37,774 nucleotides of DNA from a virus. Numbering within the stretch: position 1 is the first letter of the stretch; each line of letters opens with the position of its first letter. The position numbers and the translations under genes are program-made. The notes under the pieces were generated by a model. The model ran no database searches and was not told the DNA's origin. It worked only from the letters and a program-made list of their open reading frames with translations. This document shows positions 1 to 6,692 of this stretch, piece by piece. Where the stretch lies: positions 1 to 37,774 of IMG/VR virus record IMGVR_UViG_3300007734_000655; one strand, 5' to 3'.

Positions 1-46
1 CGTCAATGAGGGAAGTTATGGTAATCTCTGGCTCTGGAACTTGCAT
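1..46 (-). CDS. Cas4-like exonuclease, N-terminal fragment (cut by window edge)
   Basis: On the minus strand an ATG at 46-44 opens a frame reading MQVPEPEITITSLID before the window ends. The complete gene at 35983-36699 begins MNIPEPEITITSLID, so this is the start of a variant of the same gene. It is truncated only because the window stops. It supports reading the window as circular: the leftward operon continues from position 1 to 37774. Confidence 0.85.
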   Translation of the reverse strand, partial: MQVPEPEITITSLID

Positions 47-70
47 GTTGTTTACTCCTGAAAGTTGGTT

Positions 71-101
71 GACCCCGCCGTCAAAAGCGGGGTCTTTTTT
101 T
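71..101 (+). terminator. Rho-independent terminator, plus-strand orientation (left copy)
   Basis: GACCCCGC (71-78) pairs perfectly with GCGGGGTC (87-94) across an 8-base loop and is followed by seven T residues (95-101). The U-tract is present only for plus-strand transcripts, although both flanking genes are on the minus strand. The element is kept in the other repeat copy at 36735-36766. Confidence 0.8.
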
Positions 102-103
102 GC

Positions 104-595
104 TTACTTCTTAGCCCAAGGCGGCGCAGACTTAGCCGGTGCAGCACCAGTAGCAGGCCCAACGGGCTTGAACGGCGCTACAGCAGCCGGTGTCACCCCG
201 CCCAATGCGCGGTAGCCTTTGATCTCATTACCGGCATACTCGCCCGTCTTGACCACCAGCTTGATGCCCAAGTTCCCGCCGATAAGTTGGTCGGTGTCAG
301 TCACCTTGGCAAGGCCAATGGCTCGCATGATGTCGCCAAGCTGTTGGCGACCGATCTCCTCGGCCTTGGTGCTGGCGTTCTTGATGTTCAGGTTGCCAAA
401 CACCACTCGGCCCTGATGGCTGGGGCCAGTAATGGTGTACTTGGCGGCAATGTACTTGCCGTCGCCTGCCTTGGTTGGCTTGACTTCAGCGCCGGTGATG
501 CTGGCGTTGTACCAACCCTCCGGCAAAGGCTCAAAGTTGCCAGTGTTGCCTTTCGGCAGCGTGTCGAGAGTGAATTCTTCGTCAAGAAAGGCCAT
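104..595 (-). CDS. DUF669 family ssDNA-binding-like protein (left variant)
   Basis: This 163-residue protein has the DUF669 pattern seen in phage recombination cassettes: LPEGWYNASITGAEVKPTK near residues 24-42, GDGKYIAAKY near 44-53, and GRVVFGNLNIKN near 62-73. The C-terminus is a Pro/Ala-rich linker ending PPWAKK. Such proteins sit beside Sak4/Erf-type annealases and nucleases and are thought to act as phage single-strand-binding proteins; that role is inference here. It lies in the leftward early operon, 2 bases from the preceding gene's stop. It differs from the 36769-37260 copy at nine residues (for example K15V, A51C, V98L/T99K). Confidence 0.75.
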   Translation of the reverse strand: MAFLDEEFTLDTLPKGNTGNFEPLPEGWYNASITGAEVKPTKAGDGKYIAAKYTITGPSHQGRVVFGNLNIKNASTKAEEIGRQQLGDIMRAIGLAKVTDTDQLIGGNLGIKLVVKTGEYAGNEIKGYRALGGVTPAAVAPFKPVGPATGAAPAKSAPPWAKK

Positions 596-597
596 GA

Positions 598-972
598 TTA
601 TTCCTTAGTGATAGTAAAAGTGGGACGTCCAGGTGTGGACGTAATGGCACCAAGCAGAGGCCCGGTAACGGCGTCAGCAGCCGCGCCCCATGCCTTCGCA
701 TTGATTTCGGGCTTCCAGCGAAAAAGGCTGGAAAGGTGTTCGGACAGACCAGCTTCAGCGGCCAGCATTTGCAACTTGTCGGCGTCGATCTTCTTGTTGA
801 TGCGGCCCTCCGTTTTGATGACGTAACCGTCAATGGCGTGTTTGACCGTGCCGTCCAAGTCCTTGGGGATGGCGAACGTCTCGACCATCAGGTCTTCCAG
901 TTCCCGGCGCTCGGTCACGGCAGCGGCCTCCAGCTTTTTGGCGTCAAGCCAGCGTTGGTAAAGGGTGGTCAT
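598..972 (-). CDS. Conserved phage early protein, unknown function (left variant)
   Basis: This 124-residue soluble protein begins MTTLYQRWLDAKKLEAAAVTERRELEDL, with a charged helical N-terminus (about residues 5-32). A conserved middle (VKHAIDGYVIKTEGRINKKID) and a C-terminal region ending TPGRPTFTITKE follow. Its start overlaps the preceding stop in ATGA (969-972), so translation is probably coupled. Its position between a recombinase ATPase and DUF669 suggests a part in recombination or replication, but no catalytic motif is visible. The second variant at 37263-37640 has one extra Thr and five substitutions. Confidence 0.75.
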   Translation of the reverse strand: MTTLYQRWLDAKKLEAAAVTERRELEDLMVETFAIPKDLDGTVKHAIDGYVIKTEGRINKKIDADKLQMLAAEAGLSEHLSSLFRWKPEINAKAWGAAADAVTGPLLGAITSTPGRPTFTITKE

Positions 973-1163
973 GGTTGTTCCTGTGAATCTTTAACGTACT
1001 TCGTGAGGGAAGCAAGGGAGTAATTAGCGTCACGCACATACTTGGCGAACTCGTCTAATTGAGCGTCATCCATCTGGTGAATAGCCATGCTTTTCATATG
1101 TTCCAGATTGGCGGACAATTCACCCGTCCACATAGCAATCATTCCGACTGAGGCTTGGCTCAT
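969..1163 (-). CDS. Small phage protein, 64 aa, unknown function
   Basis: I chose the ATG at 1163-1161 (MSQASVGMIAMW) because it overlaps the preceding stop in ATGA. A longer frame to 1229 would lie inside the neighbouring gene. The product is helical and charged, with no known motif and no membrane segment. It is co-translated with the next gene through another ATGA at 969-972. A partial second copy lies at 37637-37774. Confidence 0.7.
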   Translation of the reverse strand: MSQASVGMIAMWTGELSANLEHMKSMAIHQMDDAQLDEFAKYVRDANYSLASLTKYVKDSQEQP

Positions 1164-1444
1164 GCTGCACCCCCGGTGGCTTTGGCGATGGCAGCGCGGG
1201 CCCTGGCGCCATCCGATCCGCCAATGCAACCGTCAGCCATCAGCAGTTGAAGCGCCTCCAGCAGATCAGGTGCGGCGGCAAACAGACAGGCGTTAGCCTT
1301 TGCCGTACCGTCATCCGGCTCGTCAGAACACTGAGCAACAAACCAATAGCCGTTGCACGCTTTAACGTCATGCTTGACTACATCCCAGTCATCGCTATTG
1401 CCAAAATTAATCGCCAGCAAAGGCCCCGACGTATGCCCGCTCAT
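1160..1444 (-). CDS. Small phage protein with ANA.LFAAAPDLLEAL motif, 94 aa
   Basis: The product carries NACLFAAAPDLLEALQLL near residues 51-68, a signature of a widespread family of small phage early proteins of unknown function. The start overlaps the Sak4 stop (ATGA at 1441-1444) and its own stop overlaps the next start (1160-1163). It ends GGAA-stop, exactly like the upstream Sak4 gene, and the two junctions share 17 identical bases. Function unknown. Confidence 0.7.
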   Translation of the reverse strand: MSGHTSGPLLAINFGNSDDWDVVKHDVKACNGYWFVAQCSDEPDDGTAKANACLFAAAPDLLEALQLLMADGCIGGSDGARARAAIAKATGGAA

Positions 1445-2106
1445 GCTGCACCCCCAATCTTGGCAATAATCTCGCCCAAGTCAGGCGCTTCCCAGGTTCC
1501 CAGCTTGCCTGACCTATCCTTGGCAAGCCACAGGCCGTCAGAGTCGCACATCAAGGCGCGTTGGGTGTTTCCCTCGGCATCCTTCTCTACGCGCAGCGCC
1601 AGCACTTCATCAAAGAAGTAAGGCAATGCCTGCCCGGTCTTGTTACCCGGCATTGAAGGGCTGTACAGAACCCGGCCCATTTCGTCTTGGGTTTTCTCCA
1701 ACTTGGCGGTCATCAGGACATGGCGTCCGGGAATGTCGCGGAAGGCGCGGATGATATCGGCCATCTGCTCTTGCATACTGCCGTAGGCTGCGCGGGGATC
1801 TTTGTTGATTTTCTTCTCGGTGTTCAAACAGACTTCAGCGATCTCGCTGATGCTGTCCAGCGCCACCGACTTGTACTCAGACTCCAGCACCCAACTGTAA
1901 GCCTCGCGTAAGTCTTGCATTGAGGTGATCTCAATGTAAGGCAGGTCAGCGTCCTGTATAGACAGCAAACCACCTTCAGCGGACAGCACCACTGGATGCG
2001 GTAAAGTCTTGATCAGGCTGGTCTTGCCAGCCCCTGCTTGCCCGTAGACAAGCAGCTTGACACCGCTGGCACTAAGGCCGCTGGTGCGTTTCAACGAAAT
2101 AGCCAT
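1441..2106 (-). CDS. Sak4-like RecA-fold recombinase ATPase (AAA_24)
   Basis: This 221-residue protein has a Walker A at residues 22-29 (GQAGAGKT) and a Walker B-like strand ending at D84 (VALDS). Its length and layout fit the phage AAA_24/Sak4 group, small RecA-core ATPases that promote strand annealing together with a phage SSB. It is the first gene of the leftward early operon, preceded by AAGGAG six bases from the ATG. A DUF669 protein and a Cas4-like exonuclease follow, a typical Sak4-exonuclease-SSB set. No N-terminal DNA-binding domain is visible, so it is a minimal core. Confidence 0.85.
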   Translation of the reverse strand: MAISLKRTSGLSASGVKLLVYGQAGAGKTSLIKTLPHPVVLSAEGGLLSIQDADLPYIEITSMQDLREAYSWVLESEYKSVALDSISEIAEVCLNTEKKINKDPRAAYGSMQEQMADIIRAFRDIPGRHVLMTAKLEKTQDEMGRVLYSPSMPGNKTGQALPYFFDEVLALRVEKDAEGNTQRALMCDSDGLWLAKDRSGKLGTWEAPDLGEIIAKIGGAA

Positions 2107-2160
2107 TTGGCTCTCCTTCTGGTTGCGCTTCCGTCTGGACTCAGTTCGAAGCGTGGTTGC

Positions 2161-2191
2161 AGTGTAGCATAGGTTCGTGCTACAGTGTCAA
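2161..2191 (-). promoter_or_regulatory. Leftward early promoter with embedded palindrome
   Basis: On the minus strand a perfect -35 TTGACA (2191-2186) is followed after 19 bases by the extended -10 TGCTACACT (TACACT at 2166-2161). The spacer and -10 contain the inverted repeat GTAGCA/TGCTAC (2164-2183), which could be an operator. The arrangement would drive the Sak4 operon. The 19-base spacer is longer than usual; the TG extension may compensate. Confidence 0.55.
2164..2183. promoter_or_regulatory. Inverted repeat, possible operator between divergent early operons
   Basis: GTAGCA (2164-2169) and TGCTAC (2178-2183) form a perfect 6-base dyad with an 8-base centre. It lies in the 112-base gap between the divergent Sak4 and PAPS-reductase-like genes, overlapping the predicted leftward promoter. 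No repressor gene was recognised, so a host or phage regulator would be inference. Confidence 0.45.
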
Positions 2192-2218
2192 CAACTTTAT
2201 AACGAAAGATTTAAAAAG

Positions 2219-3046
2219 ATGCGTGACCCCTTCAAAATCACCGAGCCTACCTGCATCAGCTTCAGCGGTGGCCGCACCAGTGCCTATATGCTTTGGCGAG
2301 TGCTTGAGGCTCACCAGATGAGCCTGCCACCTGAAGCAGTGGTTTGTTTTGCTAACACCGGCAAGGAAGACGAAAAGACGCTTGAGTTCGTGCGGGATTG
2401 TGCTTTGAACTGGAACGTGCCGATCACTTGGCTGGAGTACGCCGAAGTGGACTTTACCATCGTTACGTTTGAGACAGCCAGCCGCAACGGTGAGCCGTTT
2501 GAAGCGCTGATCCGCAAGCGCAACTACCTGCCCAATCCAGTGACTCGCTTTTGCACCAGTGAGCTAAAGATTCGCCCGATTGGGCGCTACTTGCTGTCTT
2601 TGGGCATAGCAGAAACTAAGACTGAAGCCGCAAACATGAGCATGATTGGTATGAGAGCAGACGAACAGCGCCGCGCCGCCAAGATTGAAGACAAGTCGCG
2701 CATCCCCCTTGTAATAGCAGGCATTACCAAAGAAGACGTTGGCGCATTTTGGCGGAAGCAGTCGTTTGACCTCGGCCTGCCAAACAACAACGGCGTGACT
2801 ATGCACGGAAACTGCGATTTGTGCTTTCTAAAGGGGGGGGCGCAAGTGTTGTCCTTGATCGCTGAAAAACCAGAACGCGCTATTTGGTGGGCAAAAATGG
2901 AGGCACTGGCACTGGCAAGCAAGCCAAGCGGCGCAGTTTTCCGCTCCGACCGCCCCAGCTACGCCTCAATGCTGCAATACAGTAAAGATCAAACCAACCT
3001 TTTTGACCCTAACGAAGAAGCAATAGCCTGCTTTTGTGGAGACTAA
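2219..3046 (+). CDS. PAPS reductase/DndC-like PP-loop protein
   Basis: This 275-residue protein has the PP-loop SGGRTS at residues 16-21 in the context CISFSGGRTSAYM, typical of the phosphoadenosine-phosphosulfate reductase superfamily. Cysteines at 112 (RFCTSELK), 199 and 202 (NCDLC), and 271 and 273 (CFC) near the end could bind an iron-sulfur cluster. Known relatives act in sulfate reduction, tRNA thiolation or DndC-type DNA phosphorothioation; the phage versions are mostly uncharacterised. The ATG at 2219 is preferred over the GTG at 2177, which falls in the regulatory dyad. It heads the rightward early operon. An 8-G run (2833-2840) lies in frame. Confidence 0.8.
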   Translation: MRDPFKITEPTCISFSGGRTSAYMLWRVLEAHQMSLPPEAVVCFANTGKEDEKTLEFVRDCALNWNVPITWLEYAEVDFTIVTFETASRNGEPFEALIRKRNYLPNPVTRFCTSELKIRPIGRYLLSLGIAETKTEAANMSMIGMRADEQRRAAKIEDKSRIPLVIAGITKEDVGAFWRKQSFDLGLPNNNGVTMHGNCDLCFLKGGAQVLSLIAEKPERAIWWAKMEALALASKPSGAVFRSDRPSYASMLQYSKDQTNLFDPNEEAIACFCGD

Positions 3047-3051
3047 TTTTC

Positions 3052-5064
3052 ATGGCAGACCTCTCAAATATCCTCGGTGGCCCTTGGTCGCCACCAGCAC
3101 AAAAGCACATCAATTCACCAGAGGATCAGCTAAAAGATGCCATGTTGGCCGCAGGGCTAAAGCCACCTGACGCCATATCTCTTGACGGTAAGCTGCACCG
3201 CTTTAACTCAGGCACCAAAGGCGAGAAAGGCCACGACAAGCCTGGTTGGTATGTTGCCTTTTCTGATGGCGTACCGGCAGGTCGCTTTGGCTGCTGGCGC
3301 TCGGGATTTGAATCTAGTTGGAAAGCAGACATTGGCCGCAGCTTGACGCCCGTGGAGGAAATGGCACAGTCCCGCCGCTTGGCAGAAGCCAAGACCCAAC
3401 GTGATGCCGAGGTGAAAAAGGCGCGGGAGGTTGCTGCCAATACCGTCGATCTCATTTGGTCGCAGGCAGGGGCAGCAAGTCCAGAGCATCCATACCTGCA
3501 ACGAAAAGGCATCAAGGCGCACGGCGCACGGATTACGGGTGACGGCAGGCTGATGGTGCCGCTGTACAACTCAGACGGCGAACTCTCCAGCATCCAGTAC
3601 ATTGACCATCAAGGCGGCAAACTCTATCACCCTGGTGGACAGACCGGCTCAATGTACTGGCTGGTTGGCAGCATGGATGAGGCCACCACTCTCTACATTG
3701 CCGAGGGCTTTGCCACTGCCGCCACCATAGCCGAGGTCACAGGCCAGCCTTGCGCGGTGGCTTACAGCGCCAGCAATCTGGTGCCGGTGACCGGGATCCT
3801 GAAGGAAGGCCATCCGACGCTAGACATTTGCATTGTGGCTGATCATGACGCTAGTGGCGTGGGGCAGCGTTACGCCGAACAGGCCAGCGCAAAGTATGGG
3901 GTACGCATGACAACACCGCCAGTGCCGGGTGACGCCAATGATTATTTGCAAGCGGGGCATGATTTGGCTTTGCTGTTGACGCCATCAACTTCTGAATACA
4001 AACTTAACAAATTTATCATTACAGCTTCACAACCTGCACCGATCTCATGGCTTGTGAAGCACTGGATTCAAGACAAGGCGCTAGTGATGATTCACGGCCC
4101 GAGTGGTGGTGGTAAGACGTTTGTGGTTTTGGATTGGATGTTGCACATTGCCAGTGGCAAAGCCACTTGGTTCGGTCACAAGGTTCGACCCGGCAACATG
4201 GTGTACTTGGCTGGTGAAGGGCATCATGGACTGCGAAGCAGGATTGCAGCCTGGGGTCATAAAAACAACATTTCTGATCCAAGTTTTTGGTCATCTGAGG
4301 CTGGATGTGACCTCAATACTGCCGAGGGTTATCTGAAGGTGGTGGAGGCCATACGGGCGCTCAAGATCAAGCCTGATGTGATCACGGTAGACACGCTGCA
4401 CCGCTTCATGGCCGGTGACGAGAACAGCGCCCAAGACGCCAAGACCATGCTGGACGCCTGCGCAGCCCTCATGCAAGAGTTTGGCTGCACCGTCATTCTG
4501 GTACACCACACAGGCGTATCTGAGGAAGCCCAGCACCGGGCGCGAGGCTCAAGCGCATGGCGTGGTGCCTTGGACATTGAGATCAGCGTCATACCCGCCA
4601 AGGGCGACAAGTCCATTGAGATCGTCCAGCGCAAAAGCAAGGACGCCGAGATGGCAGCGCCGGTCTACGTTGACCTGGAATCGGTGGCGATACCCGGCTG
4701 GATGGATGAAGATGGCGAGGCGGTAACCAGCGCAGTGGTGGTGAAGGGAAAAGTGCCAGAGTCCAAGCAAAAGGATAAGTCGCTAGGGTTTGCAGATTTT
4801 GAGAAAGCCTGGTGGGCATCAGGCGCAGAAGAGCGAGGTGGCGCACCTTACCTCACCAAGTCAGTGATGCGCGATTGGGCCGTTACCAATGGCATATCAA
4901 ACTTTCCTGGCGCACTTGCGGCTGGTTCACGCCGAAACCTGATTGATGGAAAGAACGCCCGATACATCATCAATCTGATTGAAGCCAAGCTGATTGAAGT
5001 CCATGAAAACGGCTGGATTGTGATTGACCCCGGTACAGCATCAGGAATGATGTTGAAGAAGTGA
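3052..5064 (+). CDS. Toprim primase-helicase (bifunctional replication protein)
   Basis: This 670-residue protein has an N-terminal primase-type region, then a Toprim domain with the Glu motif YIAEGFATAAT (E218) and the DxD-type motif VADHDASG (D264, D266). A C-terminal RecA-like helicase domain carries Walker A GPSGGGKT (349-356), Walker B VITVDT (D447) and VILVHHTG. It should unwind DNA and prime synthesis at the fork. The ATG at 3052 has GGAG 10 bases upstream; a TTG at 3034 lies inside the previous gene. No obvious zinc-binding Cys set is seen at the N-terminus. No phage DNA polymerase accompanies it. Confidence 0.9.
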   Translation: MADLSNILGGPWSPPAQKHINSPEDQLKDAMLAAGLKPPDAISLDGKLHRFNSGTKGEKGHDKPGWYVAFSDGVPAGRFGCWRSGFESSWKADIGRSLTPVEEMAQSRRLAEAKTQRDAEVKKAREVAANTVDLIWSQAGAASPEHPYLQRKGIKAHGARITGDGRLMVPLYNSDGELSSIQYIDHQGGKLYHPGGQTGSMYWLVGSMDEATTLYIAEGFATAATIAEVTGQPCAVAYSASNLVPVTGILKEGHPTLDICIVADHDASGVGQRYAEQASAKYGVRMTTPPVPGDANDYLQAGHDLALLLTPSTSEYKLNKFIITASQPAPISWLVKHWIQDKALVMIHGPSGGGKTFVVLDWMLHIASGKATWFGHKVRPGNMVYLAGEGHHGLRSRIAAWGHKNNISDPSFWSSEAGCDLNTAEGYLKVVEAIRALKIKPDVITVDTLHRFMAGDENSAQDAKTMLDACAALMQEFGCTVILVHHTGVSEEAQHRARGSSAWRGALDIEISVIPAKGDKSIEIVQRKSKDAEMAAPVYVDLESVAIPGWMDEDGEAVTSAVVVKGKVPESKQKDKSLGFADFEKAWWASGAEERGGAPYLTKSVMRDWAVTNGISNFPGALAAGSRRNLIDGKNARYIINLIEAKLIEVHENGWIVIDPGTASGMMLKK

Positions 5065-5088
5065 TAGTTCTGTGATAAACTTTCTGAC

Positions 5089-5253
5089 ATGAACAGACTA
5101 ACCCAACTCAAAGCTAAGTTGAGGGCCGCACAGGCTGAACTTGCAATCCGCACCCGGACGCACAACAGTGCGAGTCGGGCCTATAACAAGGTGACTGCCC
5201 ATATCACCGAACTGGAGAAGAGAATTGCTGACTTGGAGAAAATTTCAAAGTGA
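5089..5253 (+). CDS. Small coiled-coil protein, 54 aa
   Basis: The frame begins ATG at 5089 (MNRLTQLKAKLRAAQAELA) and ends TGA at 5251-5253. It is almost entirely charged helix with Leu/Ala heptads, ending in a second helix (ITELEKRIADLEKISK). It lies 24 bases after the primase stop and overlaps the following gene's TTG start. Function unknown; coiled-coil dimerisation is likely. Confidence 0.6.
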   Translation: MNRLTQLKAKLRAAQAELAIRTRTHNSASRAYNKVTAHITELEKRIADLEKISK

Positions 5254-5413
5254 ACTGACTTCATACAGTGAGGCCGAACTATTGGCCCTACTGGATGAGG
5301 AAAAATTAAAACACCGCAGAGTGTCCATGCTGGAGCGTATTCACCAACGCTACTGCACCTTACGCGCCAGCCGGGAACGGCTGGAGATACTAAAAGAAGG
5401 AAAAAGACCATGA
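5225..5413 (+). CDS. Small phage protein, 62 aa, TTG start
   Basis: This protein contains SEAELLALLDEEKLKHRR and ERIHQRYCTLRASRERLEIL, a helical pattern of a small phage family of unknown function. I start it at TTG 5225 because GGAG sits 7 bases upstream and the frame otherwise has no ATG before 5328. This start overlaps the previous gene by 29 bases. The stop overlaps the next start in ATGA. Confidence 0.6.
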   Translation: MLTWRKFQSELTSYSEAELLALLDEEKLKHRRVSMLERIHQRYCTLRASRERLEILKEGKRP

Positions 5414-5607
5414 CCCTAACGCAACAATTCAAGAGGATGACCCGCCGCCTGACCCCTGTGGAGATGGCAGCAACAGAGTTGGCAGAAGCCGAACTGCACC
5501 GCCTAGAGGCGCACAGTGCGGTGGAGTACGCCACCAGCGTTGTCAGCTACGAAGACGCCAGGATCAAGCGCCTGCGTAAGTTTTTGGCAGATGCGGAGAA
5601 AGTATGA
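5410..5607 (+). CDS. Small phage protein, 65 aa, helical
   Basis: This protein begins MTLTQQFKRMTRRLTPVEMAA and continues as one long amphipathic helix rich in Glu, Ala and Arg. AAGGAAAAAG precedes the ATG, and the start overlaps the upstream stop in ATGA. Similar small proteins recur in phage accessory regions; function unknown. It overlaps the next gene in the same way. Confidence 0.7.
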   Translation: MTLTQQFKRMTRRLTPVEMAATELAEAELHRLEAHSAVEYATSVVSYEDARIKRLRKFLADAEKV

Positions 5608-5810
5608 CTACCAATGAGATTAGCCTATTGGCATGGCATAAGTTCAAACAACACGTTGACGAAAAGGAATTGAAAGTTATGGAAGCCGCCTGCAAAGAAG
5701 AACGAGCCAGGATTGTTCGTGAGATTCAGCGAAGCGCCAAAGCCGTTGACGCTGGCGTTAGCAAGCCCGATCTATGGCAACTGGCAAACTATATTGAAGG
5801 AATGCTATGA
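5604..5810 (+). CDS. Small phage protein, 68 aa, unknown function
   Basis: This helical charged protein (MTTNEISLLAWHKFKQHVDEK at the start) carries one conserved-looking Cys at about residue 30 (EAACKEERARI). It starts in an ATGA overlap with the previous gene and ends in one with the next. No motif indicates an activity. Confidence 0.65.
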   Translation: MTTNEISLLAWHKFKQHVDEKELKVMEAACKEERARIVREIQRSAKAVDAGVSKPDLWQLANYIEGML

Positions 5811-5902
5811 CCATCTGGCCCTTTCCAACTGAACTACCACCCAACCGGCCTGTACCGCCGATGCCTTTCAACCCGAACAACCATGAGGAGAGTCCGCTAT
5901 GA
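5807..5902 (+). CDS. Tiny proline-rich ORF, 31 aa
   Basis: ATG 5807 opens MTIWPFPTELPPNRPVPPMP, and the frame ends TGA at 5900-5902. It fits exactly between its neighbours through ATGA overlaps at both ends (5807-5810 and 5899-5902), which is the main support for translation. It is Pro/Asn-rich with no predicted fold. Confidence 0.5.
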   Translation: MTIWPFPTELPPNRPVPPMPFNPNNHEESPL

Positions 5903-6180
5903 GTGGCGGACACTTTAACTACAAGCAGCACCATCTTTTGGACATGGCAGATGACATAGGCGGCTTCATCCTGAGCAACGACAGCAAAGAAAAGAATGAG
6001 TTTGGCGACAACATCGGCAACCGCTACAGCCCTGAAACCATTGCCCAGTTTGAGAAGGCAGTGAAGGCTTTGAAGCTGGCCTATGTTTATGCACAGCGCA
6101 TTGACTGGCTGTTGTCTGGTGATGACGGCGAGGATAGCTTTCACATACGGCTACAAGCACAAATTGGAGAACTGAAATGA
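5899..6180 (+). CDS. Conserved phage protein with MSGGHFNY start, 93 aa
   Basis: The opening MSGGHFNYKQHHLLDMADDI and the later YSPETIAQFEKAV and AQRIDWLLSGDDGEDSFHIRL are typical of a widespread phage protein family of unknown function. GAGGAG lies about 10 bases upstream of the ATG. It is acidic, soluble and about the usual length. Its stop overlaps the start of a small membrane protein. Confidence 0.75.
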   Translation: MSGGHFNYKQHHLLDMADDIGGFILSNDSKEKNEFGDNIGNRYSPETIAQFEKAVKALKLAYVYAQRIDWLLSGDDGEDSFHIRLQAQIGELK

Positions 6181-6293
6181 AAGACGATGAAGTAGAAGAC
6201 CTCTTCGCTTGGGGCTGGGGGGACGCTGCGGTTGCCGTGGCTGTCCTGTGTGGCATTGCAGCGGTGGGATTTTTCGTGGGGTACTTGCTATGA
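6177..6293 (+). CDS. Single-pass membrane peptide, 38 aa
   Basis: An acidic N-terminus (MKDDEVEDLFAWGWGD) leads into one hydrophobic stretch of about 24 residues (AAVAVAVLCGIAAVGFFVGYLL). The gene is linked by ATGA overlaps on both sides. It probably sits in the inner membrane. Function unknown; host takeover or superinfection immunity is possible but unsupported. Confidence 0.6.
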   Translation: MKDDEVEDLFAWGWGDAAVAVAVLCGIAAVGFFVGYLL

Positions 6294-6367
6294 AACTACC
6301 TGAACCAAACTTAATCAACAAGTACCCGACACCGGGGCACTGGCCGATGAGGGGCTGTGATGACTGA
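6290..6367 (+). CDS. Tiny ORF, 25 aa
   Basis: ATG 6290 encodes MKLPEPNLINKYPTPGHWPM and a short tail ending CDD. Its start overlaps the previous stop (ATGA) and its end overlaps the next start by eight bases. Evidence for translation is the overlap pattern alone. Confidence 0.4.
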   Translation: MKLPEPNLINKYPTPGHWPMRGCDD

Positions 6368-6692
6368 CAGAGAACTACTTGAACTGGCAGCGAAGGCTGC
6401 TGGTATTGAATCGTTGTGGTGGACTAAAGATGGTAACAAACTATTCCAGCGCAACGGTGGCGAACAAAAGCCTTGGAACCCCCTCACAGACGATGGCGAT
6501 GCGCTGCGGCTGGCGGTGAAACTCCGACTCGACATTGGCTTTGAAAAGCTGCACACAGTTTCCGTGGGGGTTAGCCCCCACGGCAAATGGATTACCGAGT
6601 ACTGCGACGATGGTATGGGTGCAGACATTTCCGAAAAAACCCGCCGCGCCATCGTCAGGGCAGCAGCAGAAATTGGAAGGAGTATGAAATGA
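6360..6692 (+). CDS. Conserved phage early protein, 110 aa
   Basis: The protein shows ELLELAAKAAG (about 5-15), WNPLTDDGDALRLAVKL (about 39-55) and a C-terminal TRRAIVRAAAEIGRSMK. This pattern occurs in many phages and prophages with no known function. GAGGGG precedes the start; GTG at 6357 is an alternative one codon earlier. It is probably a small helical regulatory or accessory protein. Confidence 0.75.
   Translation: MTDRELLELAAKAAGIESLWWTKDGNKLFQRNGGEQKPWNPLTDDGDALRLAVKLRLDIGFEKLHTVSVGVSPHGKWITEYCDDGMGADISEKTRRAIVRAAAEIGRSMK

Larger units (their letters stand above)
1..1106. repeat. Left copy of divergent terminal direct repeat
   Basis: This segment aligns in the same orientation with 36654-37774. 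The first 31 bases (1-31) match 36654-36684 exactly, and the last 87 bases (1020-1106) match 37688-37774 exactly. In between there are many, mainly third-codon-position, differences and a different spacer before the terminator. It carries the exonuclease start, DUF669, a 124-residue protein and part of a 64-residue protein. Inference: two strain variants of one locus at the ends of a linearised circular genome, rather than a true duplication. Confidence 0.9.

Noticed and set aside
65-826. Long plus-strand open frame of 253 codons
   Set aside because: It is the antisense shadow of DUF669 and the 124-residue gene, which have family patterns, SD/overlap structure and mainly synonymous differences between the two variants.
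2833-2840. Programmed ribosomal frameshift at the G8 tract
   Set aside because: The zero frame continues to conserved-looking C-terminal cysteines, and no downstream structure or alternative frame supports a shift.
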